From: Desulfosporosinus sp. FKB
GTDB taxonomy: Bacteria; Bacillota; Desulfitobacteriia; Desulfitobacteriales; Desulfitobacteriaceae
DNA: 64,000 nucleotides
NCBI RefSeq assembly: GCF_002196705.1
Contig: NZ_NADJ01000039.1
Coordinates: forward strand, 431,631 to 495,630
Direction of reading: 5' to 3'
Program-made: the position numbers and the translations under genes
Notes under the pieces: model-generated
Told to the model about the DNA's origin: nothing
The model's input: only the letters and a program-made list of their open reading frames with translations
Database searches by the model: none
Part shown: piece after piece, positions 14,789-23,598 of the stretch
Position numbering within the stretch: position 1 is the stretch's first letter
How the letters are laid out: each line of letters opens with the position of its first letter

Positions 14789-15292
14789 TTAGATCTCTAT
14801 TTCACTGGGGTCATTATCTGAGGACACAACTTGCCATTCCTGTTCATCTTCGTTAAAGTCTGCTATTTTCTCGATTGGCATTTTCATGTACTTACCCCAA
14901 GCTGTAGCAGCAATATCCCCGTTACGCAATACTATTTCTCCGGTCCCTTCGAACAATCGTTTTGAATCCTTCGTAATTCTGCCCACGACCCGTAATTCTT
15001 CATCTAAAGGAATAGGCTTTTTATATTTTAAATTTAATTCAACGGTAACTCCCCAAATCGTATCATCCTGGATCATGATTGCTCTGCCAATCGTTTCATC
15101 CAGGATTGCTCCGGCAATTCCGCCGTGCAGCCTTCCCGGATAACTTTGGTGTTCTTCAAGGGGAGTAAATATAGCGACAACTTCACTATTGTCGGTTTCA
15201 TAAAAAGAAGCTTTTAATCCAATATCATTCTTTAAGCCACAGACTAAGCACTTTCTACTATTTTGTTGTTTTTTTAGGACTTTCTGTTTCAT
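14789..15292 (-). CDS. PaaI-type hotdog-fold thioesterase
   Basis: 167 residues. A CLVCG...N segment at 15-25 precedes a hotdog domain with the family pattern YPGRLHGGIAGAILDETIGRA and VTVELNLKYKKPIP. The HGG(I)xxxxxDE stretch includes the usual active-site Asp or Glu helix. The likely reaction is acyl-CoA hydrolysis; the substrate is unknown. The start is placed at ATG 15292, 5 bases after GGAGGGAG, rather than at an upstream in-frame ATG. Confidence 0.82.
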   Translation of the reverse strand: MKQKVLKKQQNSRKCLVCGLKNDIGLKASFYETDNSEVVAIFTPLEEHQSYPGRLHGGIAGAILDETIGRAIMIQDDTIWGVTVELNLKYKKPIPLDEELRVVGRITKDSKRLFEGTGEIVLRNGDIAATAWGKYMKMPIEKIADFNEDEQEWQVVSSDNDPSEIEI

Positions 15293-15545
15293 AGTTCTCC
15301 CTCCATGGTTTACCATTTCCTCAATTATACCTCGTTTTGCAGCTCTGCTAAAACCACTTTCGGGGATTCTGTCATTTTTCGGATACAAATAGACGACATT
15401 CATTATACTATCTCCGGAAACTTATGGGAAATAAGCCCTTTTTCCGGTTCAAAACTATACATGCAGGTCCTAAAGAACCCGCATTGACTAAGCAGATGAG
15501 AATGTCTAATTGAATTTTAAGCCGGTTATGCTCGTGCAGGTAGTT

Positions 15546-15869
15546 TCAGGTAAAATGATTTAAGATTCTCTCTATATTCTGGAAATCAATAAATCTGCTT
15601 TCCCGCAGAATTTCCCGGCCTTCATGAACTATTAAAACTGTCGGCACTGTAAATACCAAGGCTTGCCCGGCTATTTCCCTCTGTTCATCAATAGATATCG
15701 TGACGACCTTAACCGGATACCCCGCAACGAGATCCATCAGCTTAGGAAAAACAGCCCTGCAGACATTACAAGTTTTCGAGGAAAAATAAAGAATCATCAA
15801 TTCTTCTTCGGACTTTAACTGTTCGAGCTGGGCTTCTGTTTGAATTTGAACCACAGATTCAATGCTCAT
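15546..15869 (-). CDS. Thioredoxin-like protein with CNVC active site
   Basis: 107 residues with a thioredoxin fold: ELMILYFSSKTCNVCRAVFPKL carries the CxxC centre (CNVC), and VPTVLIVHEGREI contains the cis-Pro (VPT). No signal peptide, so it is cytoplasmic. The start at ATG 15869 follows GGGGGAG with a longish gap. It is monocistronic and could reduce disulfides or act in thiol-stress defence. Confidence 0.8.
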   Translation of the reverse strand: MSIESVVQIQTEAQLEQLKSEEELMILYFSSKTCNVCRAVFPKLMDLVAGYPVKVVTISIDEQREIAGQALVFTVPTVLIVHEGREILRESRFIDFQNIERILNHFT

Positions 15870-15927
15870 ACTAATAACTCTCCCCCCTTTTCTACCATCG
15901 CTAAATGAGTCCTCACCACAGACTACT

Positions 15928-15989
15928 AGGACCAACCCTCTGAAAGAAAATATATCGACAAAGATATCCCTTCATTCAGTATTCCCTAT
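15928..15989 (+). pseudogene. Fragment of a second DUF169 gene
   Basis: The 46 bases at 15944-15989 differ at about two positions from 28522-28567 in the intact DUF169 gene. They encode the same RKYIDKDI(P/L)SFSIPY; upstream bases to 15928 match more loosely. The frame stays open to a stop after LKNNI. The rest of that gene is absent. Confidence 0.6.
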
Positions 15990-16027
15990 TTCTCAAAAAC
16001 AGGTCTCAAAAACAATATCTGATTAAT

Positions 16028-16058
16028 CAGCCCCTAATCTTTCGGCTATTAGGGGCTG
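16028..16058. terminator. Hairpin CAGCCCCTAAT / ATTAGGGGCTG
   Basis: A perfect 11-bp stem with a 9-base loop. The same arms recur in the hairpin at 23514-23549. It lies between a LysR gene end and a thioredoxin start and may belong to the lost DUF169 gene. Confidence 0.6.
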
Positions 16059-16128
16059 ACCGTTTCCGCGCAATATTGCTCAAAGTACTTTATCTCTATT
16101 TGTAAGTTTACATGAGTATTTTATTCTC

Positions 16129-17004
16129 TTAATTGGTTGCGCCGTCAAACCTCTCTTTAGCAAGGGAAATAAACCTTTTAGCAGATGGAGAAATTGAACC
16201 CAGAGAGGGCACGGCAATGCCAATCATTACTTTTTGTGGTGGATCAAGCGGCTTAATCACAACTCTGCCATTCCACCCACCAGAGTTCAACCCATTGTTC
16301 AAGCTGATTCCCAGCCCTGCTTCTACCATACTGTATGTTGCCTGGTTATCGGTGGTTGAAAACCGAATATTGGGTTTGACATGATTTCTTCTAAATATCC
16401 TTGCATTATCCGTATCCTGATCCGGATATGTGTCAATATAAGGTTCAGATTCAAAAGCGCTAAGCGGAAAGCAATCCGCATCAGCGTTAGGATGATTCGG
16501 AGGCAGCCATGCAACGACCGGGTTTTCTTGTAATGGAATCCATACAAAATCCCCTTCACGCTGGCTAATAATGCAAAAATCCACATTGTGGTTCTCCATG
16601 GCAAGAGTGAGTTCGCTGCTGCTTCCTTCTATAATGTGAATTTTTATTTCCGGATAAGACTGAATAAAAGCCGAAATCAACTGAGTGAGCCAGGGATAGT
16701 ATGTTCGATAAGATGTTCCTATACAAATTTCACCTAGTTCCACCCCTCGTATTTGACCACACATTTGAGAGTAGTGTTCCCCCCAATGGTTAAGTTCGCG
16801 AAAAATTGGGAGGAGTTTGTGACACTCAGCAGTAGGGACAATTCCACGGCGGCTGCGAACCAGAAGTGGAAATCCGGTTTCCTGCTCCAATGAAGCAATC
16901 ATACGACTAATTCCCGAAGGCGTATACCCCAATTTCTCTGCTGCCTTCGATAAACTTCCATTTTCCAATATACATAGTAATGCCTTGCATTTTTCAGTGT
17001 CCAT
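16129..17004 (-). CDS. LysR-family transcriptional regulator
   Basis: 291 residues. The N-terminal winged HTH reads KALLCILENGSLSKAAEKLGYTPSGISRMIASLEQETGFPLLVRSRRG. The remainder is a periplasmic-binding-like effector domain (IGTSYRTYYPWLTQLISAF, MVEAGLGISLNNGL). The start is at ATG 17004, preceded by GAGGGAG; an ATG ten codons upstream is weaker. It is divergent from an EamA transporter and LUD pair, which it probably controls. Confidence 0.9.
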   Translation of the reverse strand: MDTEKCKALLCILENGSLSKAAEKLGYTPSGISRMIASLEQETGFPLLVRSRRGIVPTAECHKLLPIFRELNHWGEHYSQMCGQIRGVELGEICIGTSYRTYYPWLTQLISAFIQSYPEIKIHIIEGSSSELTLAMENHNVDFCIISQREGDFVWIPLQENPVVAWLPPNHPNADADCFPLSAFESEPYIDTYPDQDTDNARIFRRNHVKPNIRFSTTDNQATYSMVEAGLGISLNNGLNSGGWNGRVVIKPLDPPQKVMIGIAVPSLGSISPSAKRFISLAKERFDGATN

Positions 17005-17027
17005 ATTCTCCCTCGCTAATTGATGAT

Positions 17028-17048
17028 TTGTCAAATATGAATTGACAA
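17028..17048. promoter_or_regulatory. LysR-box candidate in the divergent promoter region
   Basis: TTGTCAA (17028-17034) and TTGACAA (17042-17048) form a perfect inverted repeat with a 7-base spacer, matching the T-N11-A style of LysR sites. The right arm also contains a TTGACA -35 box for the transporter. Confidence 0.55.
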
Positions 17049-17127
17049 ATTTTCGTTTTATTCAAATTTATATTGGTTATATACTATTGTCAAGAAAGTA
17101 AGGGAGGGATATGGCATTAGAAGTAGA

Positions 17128-18039
17128 GTGTTTTCAAGAAGGCAAGCAGAAATATTGCTTGCTCTCGTAATTTTAGCCAGGAGCACTTCTTATGTAATGA
17201 CTAAAATCGGGCTTCATGATATGGGAACCTTTTCGCTTCTTGGAGTACGATTTCTGACAGCATTTCTTTTCCTGCTGCCATTTGCATGGAAGCGACTGAG
17301 CCATGTCTCAGGTAGAACATTGCTAAGAGGAATGTTGCTGGGAGCATCCTTCTTTGCAGTTATGGCCGCCGAAGTTTCATCGCTAAAGACAACGAATGCA
17401 TCAACTACTGCATTTCTGGAGAATACCGCAATTATATTAGTTCCGTTATTTGAAGCAGCCCTGCACAAGAATTTTCCCAAATTCCCCATAATTATGAGTG
17501 CAATGATTTCCCTAAGCGGAGTAGCCTTGCTAACACTGGAAGGCGGTATGTTCTCTTTGTCGGCAGGAGAATGTTTAAGCCTATTGGCAGCAGTGTTTTA
17601 TGCTTGTTCCATTATCTTGACTGATCGAATCAGCCGAAAAGATGATCCGCTGACTCTTGGGATTTTGCAGGTGGGATTTATGGGGATATACAGTATGATA
17701 GCTGCCTTTATATTCGAAACTCCGCAGTTACCTACAACCTTTTCTGAGTGGGAAATTATCCTTACCTTAGCCATCGTATGCAGTGGTTTTGGATTTACAC
17801 TCCAGCCGCTTGCCCAGAGCGGTACAACTTCTGAACGTGCCGGATTGTTTTGTGCCCTTAGCCCTGCAGGTGCAGCAATCTTGGGGAATATATTCTTAAA
17901 AGAAAAATTAGGATTGGCAGGAATCTCGGGAACACTTCTGATTTTATTAGGAATGGTCTCAGTCAACATGATTAATTTATTTCAAAAGGAGAAGAGTAGC
18001 TATGAAGTACGAAAAAATAATTCAATCATTGACACATAA
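17128..18039 (+). CDS. EamA/DMT-family transporter
   Basis: About 303 residues with ten membrane helices arranged as two EamA repeats (LVILARSTSYVMTKIGL and LLAAVFYACSIILTDRI open the halves). The protein probably exports a small metabolite. The frame opens with a GTG at 17128 without a convincing ribosome site, whereas an excellent AGGGAGGG with ATG at 17111 lies in a different frame that stops after 19 codons. Either the start has suffered a small indel or the short frame is a leader. Its end overlaps the LUD gene by 38 bases. Confidence 0.82.
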   Translation: MFSRRQAEILLALVILARSTSYVMTKIGLHDMGTFSLLGVRFLTAFLFLLPFAWKRLSHVSGRTLLRGMLLGASFFAVMAAEVSSLKTTNASTTAFLENTAIILVPLFEAALHKNFPKFPIIMSAMISLSGVALLTLEGGMFSLSAGECLSLLAAVFYACSIILTDRISRKDDPLTLGILQVGFMGIYSMIAAFIFETPQLPTTFSEWEIILTLAIVCSGFGFTLQPLAQSGTTSERAGLFCALSPAGAAILGNIFLKEKLGLAGISGTLLILLGMVSVNMINLFQKEKSSYEVRKNNSIIDT

Positions 18040-18604
18040 CGGATATAAGGTTTCATTTTTTGAAGCTTCAGACGATGCAGCAAACTATGTTGTGGAAAAC
18101 ATAAGTGGAGTTACTGTTGGGTTTGGTGATTCTGCAACGCTTGCCTCAATTAATTTTGCAGAGCTATTATCAGAACATAATTCTGTTGTCGATCCGTCAA
18201 AATATTCCGGATTAGAATTTAACGAAATTGCCAAGAAAACACTTACAACCGATGTTTTTTTCACATCGGTGAATGGCGTAGCTGAAACTGGTGAGTTGGT
18301 GAACATAGATGGGACAGGGAATCGAATAGCCGGCTCGCTATTCGGACACAAAAAAGTTTTCTTTGTTTTTGGGACAAATAAAATTGAGCCTACTCTTGAG
18401 AAGGCCATATGGCGTGCTCGTAATATCGCAGCTCCACAAAACGCAAAACGTTTTGGCTATAAAACACCTTGTGCAGTCAAAGGGGATCGCTGCTATAATT
18501 GCTCAAGTCCTGATCGGATATGCAATACACTTAATATTCATCTAAAGAAGATGAAAGGTGTTGATGCTGAGATTATCATAATCGACGAAATTCTAGGGAT
18601 GTAA
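18002..18604 (+). CDS. LUD-domain protein (LutC/YkgG-like)
   Basis: The 200-residue protein has the DUF162/LUD fold: GVTVGFGDSATLASINF, TDVFFTSVNGVAETGELVNIDGTGNR, HKKVFFVFGTNKI and a C-terminal cluster CYNCSSPDRIC. LUD proteins include lactate-utilisation subunits, but no LutA or LutB genes are nearby. It is translationally linked to the EamA transporter, with AAGGAGA ahead of ATG 18002, suggesting that the pair handles one metabolite. Confidence 0.83.
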   Translation: MKYEKIIQSLTHNGYKVSFFEASDDAANYVVENISGVTVGFGDSATLASINFAELLSEHNSVVDPSKYSGLEFNEIAKKTLTTDVFFTSVNGVAETGELVNIDGTGNRIAGSLFGHKKVFFVFGTNKIEPTLEKAIWRARNIAAPQNAKRFGYKTPCAVKGDRCYNCSSPDRICNTLNIHLKKMKGVDAEIIIIDEILGM

Positions 18605-18768
18605 AAGTGCGAAACGAAGTCTATCTTTCCGATTTTATCAAAATTACTCAATGAAGTACCCAAGACAAGGACATTAAACCTAAATCAACCGAACGATGAA
18701 TCCAAGCAGAATATTGACAGATTTCTAGTGTTCATAGTTCAATATGGCGATCATGATGGCACATATTT

Positions 18769-18805
18769 AAAAGGTAGACTTGAAGATAATTCAGGTCTGC
18801 CTTTT
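18769..18805 (+). terminator. Hairpin after the LUD gene
   Basis: AAAAGGTAGACTT pairs with AGGTCTGCCTTTT (one wobble), with A and T runs on the outside. The 18605-18768 stretch before it has no recognisable gene. Confidence 0.6.
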
Positions 18806-18827
18806 ATGTAATAACTAGGGTCTATCA

Positions 18828-19096
18828 GGCACCGTACTTTACAGCAGATTGCAATTGTTGGTCATCTGTCGACCGCTTTTTGTTTCGTGAAATAAATAAA
18901 GCTTTGGTTGATACATCAAGGCTATTTCATATCTGAAACCATATATTGATTGACTTCTTTGCGGCAGGGGTTCAATAAATCTTTCGTTCCTTGTTACCCT
19001 TTCCTATCACGGTAAGAACATCATTATCTACCTGGTAGGCGATGAAAGAGTACATCTCATTAAGTGATATCGATTTAATGAATTCCAACGTTACCC
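18828..19096 (-). pseudogene. Decayed tyrosine recombinase (XerC/D-like) C-terminal part
   Basis: Read on the minus strand, separate frames give LEFIKSISLNEMYSFIAYQV, then DNDVLTVIGKGNKERKIY (the region after the first catalytic Arg in phage-type integrases), TPAAKKSINQYM, and LFISRNKKRSTDDQQLQSAVK. Stops and frame changes interrupt it, and neither the N-terminal domain nor the HxxR...Y end is present. Confidence 0.7.
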
Positions 19097-19291
19097 CTGA
19101 GAAGTTTTGTTAATTAAATTTATGTTACGGGAACTCATAACGAAGGCAAAGAACATAAGCCTTGCCAGTAGTGTTGACGTACTTAGCGGAGATAACAGGA
19201 TTAATAAGAATGTGAATAAATTTTACAATGCATAGTCAATTGACTCATAATTTTTAACTCACCCATTTTATTGCCTCCCCTTACCAGATAT

Positions 19292-19322
19292 AACCACCCT
19301 ATGTCTCAAGTGGTGGTTTTTA
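19292..19322. terminator. Terminator hairpin
   Basis: AACCACC and GGTGGTT stems are followed by TTTTTAT. No intact plus-strand gene lies upstream, so it is probably left from the decayed region. Confidence 0.5.
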
Positions 19323-19453
19323 TAGTTTAAGCGGTCACTCAGTTGAAACAGGATGACCGTATTTTATAATTAAAGTTCTTATTGCATATTTTACACTAGG
19401 AGTTCATAATTAATTATAGGATATCACTATTTAATTTATACGGAGTTGATCCT

Positions 19454-20092
19454 ATGGATAAACAAGAACCGAAACGTCATTATCAAAGTCCCTTACGGAG
19501 CCAACAACGAGAGCTTACCCGAAACCAAATCATGAATGCATTAGTAGAGATTATTAACGAAGGGCGTATACTTACTTTCAGTGTGAAAGAAGTGGCGGAT
19601 CGAGCCGGTGTTTCCTATGGCACCGTTTATCAGCATTTTCCAACACGAGAATCTCTTTTAGAAGCACTATATGAATCTGCATCTGGAATTGTGGGGCAGA
19701 AATTGACACTAAAGTCACTAAACATCGAGCTACTACCAGAAGTGACTAAAAGAACAGCCGAAGTCTTTGAGGAACATTCGTTGATTCTTCAGGCCTTTAC
19801 CACAGCACTGGCTATGCAGAATATTCAGCCTCAGAGTAGGCGTGAGCGGGACCAGAAATACATGGAATTGATAATTGAACGTATTCCAGATATACCAACT
19901 GATGTAGCCAAACAGCGGGCAGCTATCCTTTCTCATCTTCATAGTTCATTGACATGGATTACGCTTCGGCAACGTTTTGAACTGAATGCAAATCAAACTG
20001 AAAACGCTTTAGAATGGGCATTACAAACACTCATTGAGAACCTGATATGCCAAAAACCAAGAGAATCGGAAAAAGTGGCTAAAAAAGAATAA
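19454..20092 (+). CDS. TetR-family transcriptional regulator
   Basis: 212 residues. The N-terminal HTH (NQIMNALVEIINEGRILTFS, VKEVADRAGVSYGTVYQHFPTRESLLEAL) is followed by a helical ligand domain. It lies 18 bases upstream of the phosphotransferase gene in the same direction, so it probably controls its own operon and senses the antibiotic or metabolite concerned (inference). Confidence 0.9.
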   Translation: MDKQEPKRHYQSPLRSQQRELTRNQIMNALVEIINEGRILTFSVKEVADRAGVSYGTVYQHFPTRESLLEALYESASGIVGQKLTLKSLNIELLPEVTKRTAEVFEEHSLILQAFTTALAMQNIQPQSRRERDQKYMELIIERIPDIPTDVAKQRAAILSHLHSSLTWITLRQRFELNANQTENALEWALQTLIENLICQKPRESEKVAKKE

Positions 20093-20110
20093 TCTAAGAG
20101 GAGAAAGCAC

Positions 20111-22504
20111 ATGACTCATGTTTATATGTTCAGTGAAATAAGCGTTGAAAATAGGCACCTTGCTGGCGGAAAAGGCAGCACACTGGCCTTCTTATTTCAA
20201 AAAGGATATAAAGTGCCGAATGGTTTTGTTATTCTGCCATCGGCATTTAAACAAGATGAGTTAAAGCCGGAGGCATGGAAACAAATCAAGGATTACCTTA
20301 TATCCTTGCGCAAGGAGTTTAGGGAAGAGTCCTTTGCCATACGTTCTTCAGGCCTTGCCGAGGATTCAATCGCAGCTTCCTTTGCCGGTCAGTTTGATAC
20401 TGTACTTAACCTGCACCTTGATGACGAAATCAAGGAAGGTATTGAAACGATACGTCACTCGCGGAATAGCAAAGAAGCGCAAATCTATAGCAAGGTCAAA
20501 GGAATTGATGGGTGCCATGAAATGTCGATCGTTGTACAAATGATGGTTCAAGCAGAGATATCCGGTGTTTTATTTACGGCTAATCCTGTGACGGGCAATC
20601 GCCATGAAATGTCGGGGAATTTTGTTTTTGGATTGGGAGAAGACCTTGTTTCGGGCAAAGTGAATCCATATACATTTACATTAGATCGAACTCGGTTTAT
20701 TCAATCTGTACCAAAAGAACTTAAACAATTTGCACATCAATTACAAAATCTTGGCAAGCAATTAGAAAAAGAACTGGGATGCCCGCAAGATATCGAATGG
20801 GCCATTGCTGATAAGACGCTTTATGTATTGCAATCTCGACCAATTACTACGCTGATTGGCTATAATCCAGCCACAGGGGAATGGAATGATAGCGCAAAAG
20901 GAAATTTCCTTTGGTCAAATGTTAATTTTGGCGAGGCGATTCCCGAAGTGATGACACCGCTGACTTGGACGGTGCAACGTGAGATTTATGAATCGTGGAC
21001 ACTTCTCCCTGGATACCCTTCTTCCGGAAACATTGGGGGGAGAATTTATCTAAACTTAAGTATCTTTGCCTCTATTTTACATAGCTTAGGACGAAGTAAA
21101 GACAATATTTTACGTTTTCTTGAAGGGTTATTATATACACAACTTCCCGAATGCGTTGATATTCCAGTTATCAAACTAACCAAATTATCAATTTTGCAGG
21201 CCCTGTGTAATCTCGTAAAAATTGTCTATAAACAAAGGCAGGCTCAAAAAACAGCATCATCGTTTATACAATCCAATGAACAATATTGTGAGCGGATGCA
21301 AGTAAAGATTAAGTCGAGCACAACTAATAATGATCTCATCTTATTATGGCAACGTGAACTGTTACCTCATCTTAAAAATACAGTTTGGTTTGTAATGAGC
21401 AGTGTAACTCAATTCTCTAATAATGCGCTGAGATTGCGTCGTGAAATGACAGAATTGGTTGGCAGCGATGATGCCGATAGGCTAATTTCCGGACTAAGCA
21501 GCAGTATTAGCATAGATGGTAATTCTGAGTTCCTAGAGAGTTTAGGACCGGTTCTCGGTATATCGAAGGTTGCAGCAGGGCAGATTAGCCGAACTGATTA
21601 TTTAAGGCGTTACGGACATCGAGGACCCAATGAATTTGAATTATCTGTTCCCCGTCCAGCAGAAGATGCAAATTGGTTTGATGACCAGCTAAATCAATTT
21701 AACACATCGCCGATTGACGTAGAGGAACTATTACGCAAAAGGCAATCGGAGTTTGAGAGAACTTGGAGACGTTTTGCAAAAAAGTATCCCCGAAAAGCAA
21801 AGAGTAAGCTAAATCAGATTAAAAAAATCACGGCAAAGGGCCGCATACGTGAAGCTGTCCGCTCCGAGTACGTACGCGATCGCTGGTTAGCTCGATATTT
21901 TGCACTTCGGGCCGGAGAATTGACAGGACTTAGAGAGGATATTTTCTTCTTGACCATTGATGAACTACTCGATGTTCTCACCGGTAGTCAGCACATCATA
22001 AAATTAATCCCTGCCCGTAAGCATACCTATCAAAAATATTGTGCACTACCTGCTTACCCATCTGTGATCTGCGGGCATTTTGATCCGTATGAGTGGGCTT
22101 CAAATCCTAATCAAAGAAATGATTATTTTGATGCAAATTCAAGTAATATTATTACAAATTTTGAAGAATCAAAAACGAATATCATAGTTGGTTCACCGGG
22201 ATCGGCTGGCCGTTCAGAAGGAATTGTGCGTTGCTTAAAAAGTATTACGGAAGGAGATAAACTCCAAAAAGGCGAGATTCTTGTGACATCTCAAACTGAT
22301 ATTGCGTGGACACCACTTTTCCCTCGCGCGAGTGCGATAATTACTGATGTAGGGGCTCCGCTCTCTCATGCCGCTGTGATAGCGCGCGAATTAGGGATTC
22401 CTGCAGTTTTGGGCTGTGGCAATGCAATGTTGAAACTAAAAACGGGGGATAGAGTGCTAGTAGATGGTGGCAGAGGTACTGTATCAATCTTAGGTAAATT
22501 ATAG
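20111..22504 (+). CDS. PEP-utilising phosphotransferase, rifampicin phosphotransferase-like
   Basis: 797 residues. An N-terminal ATP-grasp/PEP-synthase-type nucleotide domain (GGKGSTLAFLFQKGYKVPNGFVI, FAIRSSGLAEDS, ISGVLFTANPVTG, DIEWAIADKTLYVLQSRP) leads to a large central domain and a C-terminal swivelling phosphohistidine domain (TDVGAPLSHAAVIARELGIPAV, catalytic His753). The three-part order ATP domain, substrate domain, His domain is that of rifampicin phosphotransferases, which phosphorylate rifamycins using ATP and water. The middle region cannot be verified by eye, so a PEP-synthase-like enzyme with another substrate remains possible. GAGGAG precedes ATG 20111. Confidence 0.78.
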   Translation: MTHVYMFSEISVENRHLAGGKGSTLAFLFQKGYKVPNGFVILPSAFKQDELKPEAWKQIKDYLISLRKEFREESFAIRSSGLAEDSIAASFAGQFDTVLNLHLDDEIKEGIETIRHSRNSKEAQIYSKVKGIDGCHEMSIVVQMMVQAEISGVLFTANPVTGNRHEMSGNFVFGLGEDLVSGKVNPYTFTLDRTRFIQSVPKELKQFAHQLQNLGKQLEKELGCPQDIEWAIADKTLYVLQSRPITTLIGYNPATGEWNDSAKGNFLWSNVNFGEAIPEVMTPLTWTVQREIYESWTLLPGYPSSGNIGGRIYLNLSIFASILHSLGRSKDNILRFLEGLLYTQLPECVDIPVIKLTKLSILQALCNLVKIVYKQRQAQKTASSFIQSNEQYCERMQVKIKSSTTNNDLILLWQRELLPHLKNTVWFVMSSVTQFSNNALRLRREMTELVGSDDADRLISGLSSSISIDGNSEFLESLGPVLGISKVAAGQISRTDYLRRYGHRGPNEFELSVPRPAEDANWFDDQLNQFNTSPIDVEELLRKRQSEFERTWRRFAKKYPRKAKSKLNQIKKITAKGRIREAVRSEYVRDRWLARYFALRAGELTGLREDIFFLTIDELLDVLTGSQHIIKLIPARKHTYQKYCALPAYPSVICGHFDPYEWASNPNQRNDYFDANSSNIITNFEESKTNIIVGSPGSAGRSEGIVRCLKSITEGDKLQKGEILVTSQTDIAWTPLFPRASAIITDVGAPLSHAAVIARELGIPAVLGCGNAMLKLKTGDRVLVDGGRGTVSILGKL

Positions 22505-22615
22505 TTCTACGTCTTACTCAATGAAACGGGCAACCTTTGACTCATACTTTTCTTTTTCGCCGAACTTCCCGCTTTTCCTTCCACCGATCACCGAATTTTC
22601 CGGCAACTATGAAAA

Positions 22616-22649
22616 GACGCCATTCAGTCTATAAATCTGATTGGCGCCT
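22616..22649 (-). terminator. Terminator of the rhodanese gene
   Basis: On the minus strand, AGGCGCCAATCAG pairs imperfectly with CTGAATGGCGTCT and is followed by TTTTC, just past the rhodanese stop. Confidence 0.55.
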
Positions 22650-22659
22650 AAACTTTGTT

Positions 22660-23058
22660 CTACTTCTTACCGGATACAGTCTTATATGGCCAGCGTATTA
22701 TGCCGCCCAAATTGTAAAGATTAGAATACCCAAGCTTTAATAACATCTTTACAGCAGCTTTGCTTCGATTTCCGCTTCTACAATAAACAAAAATAGTAGC
22801 TTGCTTGTTGGGAAGTTTTTTGCCGGCTTCTCTTGCCAGAGCGTTCAAAGGGATCAACGTGCTTCGAGGAATGTGGTTCTCGACATATTCCTGTTCGGTC
22901 CTGACATCCAGAAGAATGATACCCTTCTCAGTATCCAGTCTCTTTTTTGCTTCTGAAGGATCGATCCGCAATTTATTAACTTCTTTGTCGGAGTACTTAC
23001 CGTATAGCCAGATTATTATTACTCCAACTATAATGGATATAGTTATTGTCTGGTTCAT
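22660..23058 (-). CDS. Membrane-anchored rhodanese
   Basis: 132 residues: one N-terminal membrane helix (about 5-20) and one rhodanese domain with LLDVRTEQEYVENHIP and the active-site loop YCRSGNRSK, whose Cys carries the persulfide. The likely role is sulfane-sulfur transfer at the membrane face. AAGGA lies 8 bases from ATG 23058. A perfect CstR/CsoR-like palindrome sits about 40 bases upstream, suggesting induction by persulfides or polysulfide. Confidence 0.88.
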   Translation of the reverse strand: MNQTITISIIVGVIIIWLYGKYSDKEVNKLRIDPSEAKKRLDTEKGIILLDVRTEQEYVENHIPRSTLIPLNALAREAGKKLPNKQATIFVYCRSGNRSKAAVKMLLKLGYSNLYNLGGIIRWPYKTVSGKK

Positions 23059-23094
23059 ACTGTATCCTTTCCCTTTATAATATTAATAAAGACT

Positions 23095-23119
23095 CAATAT
23101 ACCCCGTATGGGTATATTG
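23095..23119. promoter_or_regulatory. CstR/CsoR-like operator ahead of rhodanese
   Basis: CAATATACCC and GGGTATATTG form a perfect 10-bp inverted repeat around CGTAT. The ATACCC-N5-GGGTAT core resembles sites bound by CstR, a persulfide-sensing CsoR relative. No such regulator is encoded in this window. The rest of 23120-23400 shows nothing I can name. Confidence 0.55.
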
Positions 23120-23418
23120 GAATTGTAGGTCATATTATCTATTTTGTCAATCAAAATGATCTGTATATCTCGTCATATTATTAATAGCCACTGCTTCTCT
23201 TATAATAAAATCATCGATAATATCGGAGCCAAAGCAACTTACTCGGCCATCGAGAATTATAGTTATTGATAAGTGCTTTCTTGCCATCGCATCGCTGTAT
23301 AGTAGCTAAGCAAAAAGCAAATTAAGCATCAATTTTTGTCACAATGCTCGGACATACTACGTAAATTATTCTAGGAAATCTTATCTTCTGTCATCTCAGA
23401 TGAAAGGAGATGGCAAAT

Positions 23419-23499
23419 ATGTATCCTTGGTGCTGGGGTAATAGAATCTTTGGCTACAGATGTTGTTATCCATGTTATTGCCGCCCTTGGTATTGGTAA
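23419..23499 (+). CDS. 26-aa aromatic and cysteine-rich peptide
   Basis: ATG 23419 lies about 8 bases after AAAGGAG and opens MYPWCWGNRIFGYRCCYPCY followed by CRPWYW and a stop. Of 26 residues, 5 are Cys, 5 Tyr and 4 Trp. An intrinsic terminator begins 15 bases after the stop, so this looks like a complete tiny transcription unit. I do not recognise a family. A metal-binding, spore-coat-like or membrane-active role is possible but unsupported. Confidence 0.5.
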   Translation: MYPWCWGNRIFGYRCCYPCYCRPWYW

Positions 23500-23513
23500 G
23501 ATTATCTGGTGAA

Positions 23514-23549
23514 ACAGCCCCTAATGCCGTTTTTGGTATTAGGGGCTGT
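23514..23549 (+). terminator. Terminator after the 26-aa peptide gene
   Basis: ACAGCCCCTAATGCC pairs with GGTATTAGGGGCTGT (one wobble) around a T-rich loop. The arms match the hairpin at 16028-16058. Confidence 0.65.
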
Positions 23550-23598
23550 ACTTATCCGTTTCTATTGGTTCCTATTACTCAAGCCAATTATCCTTCTC

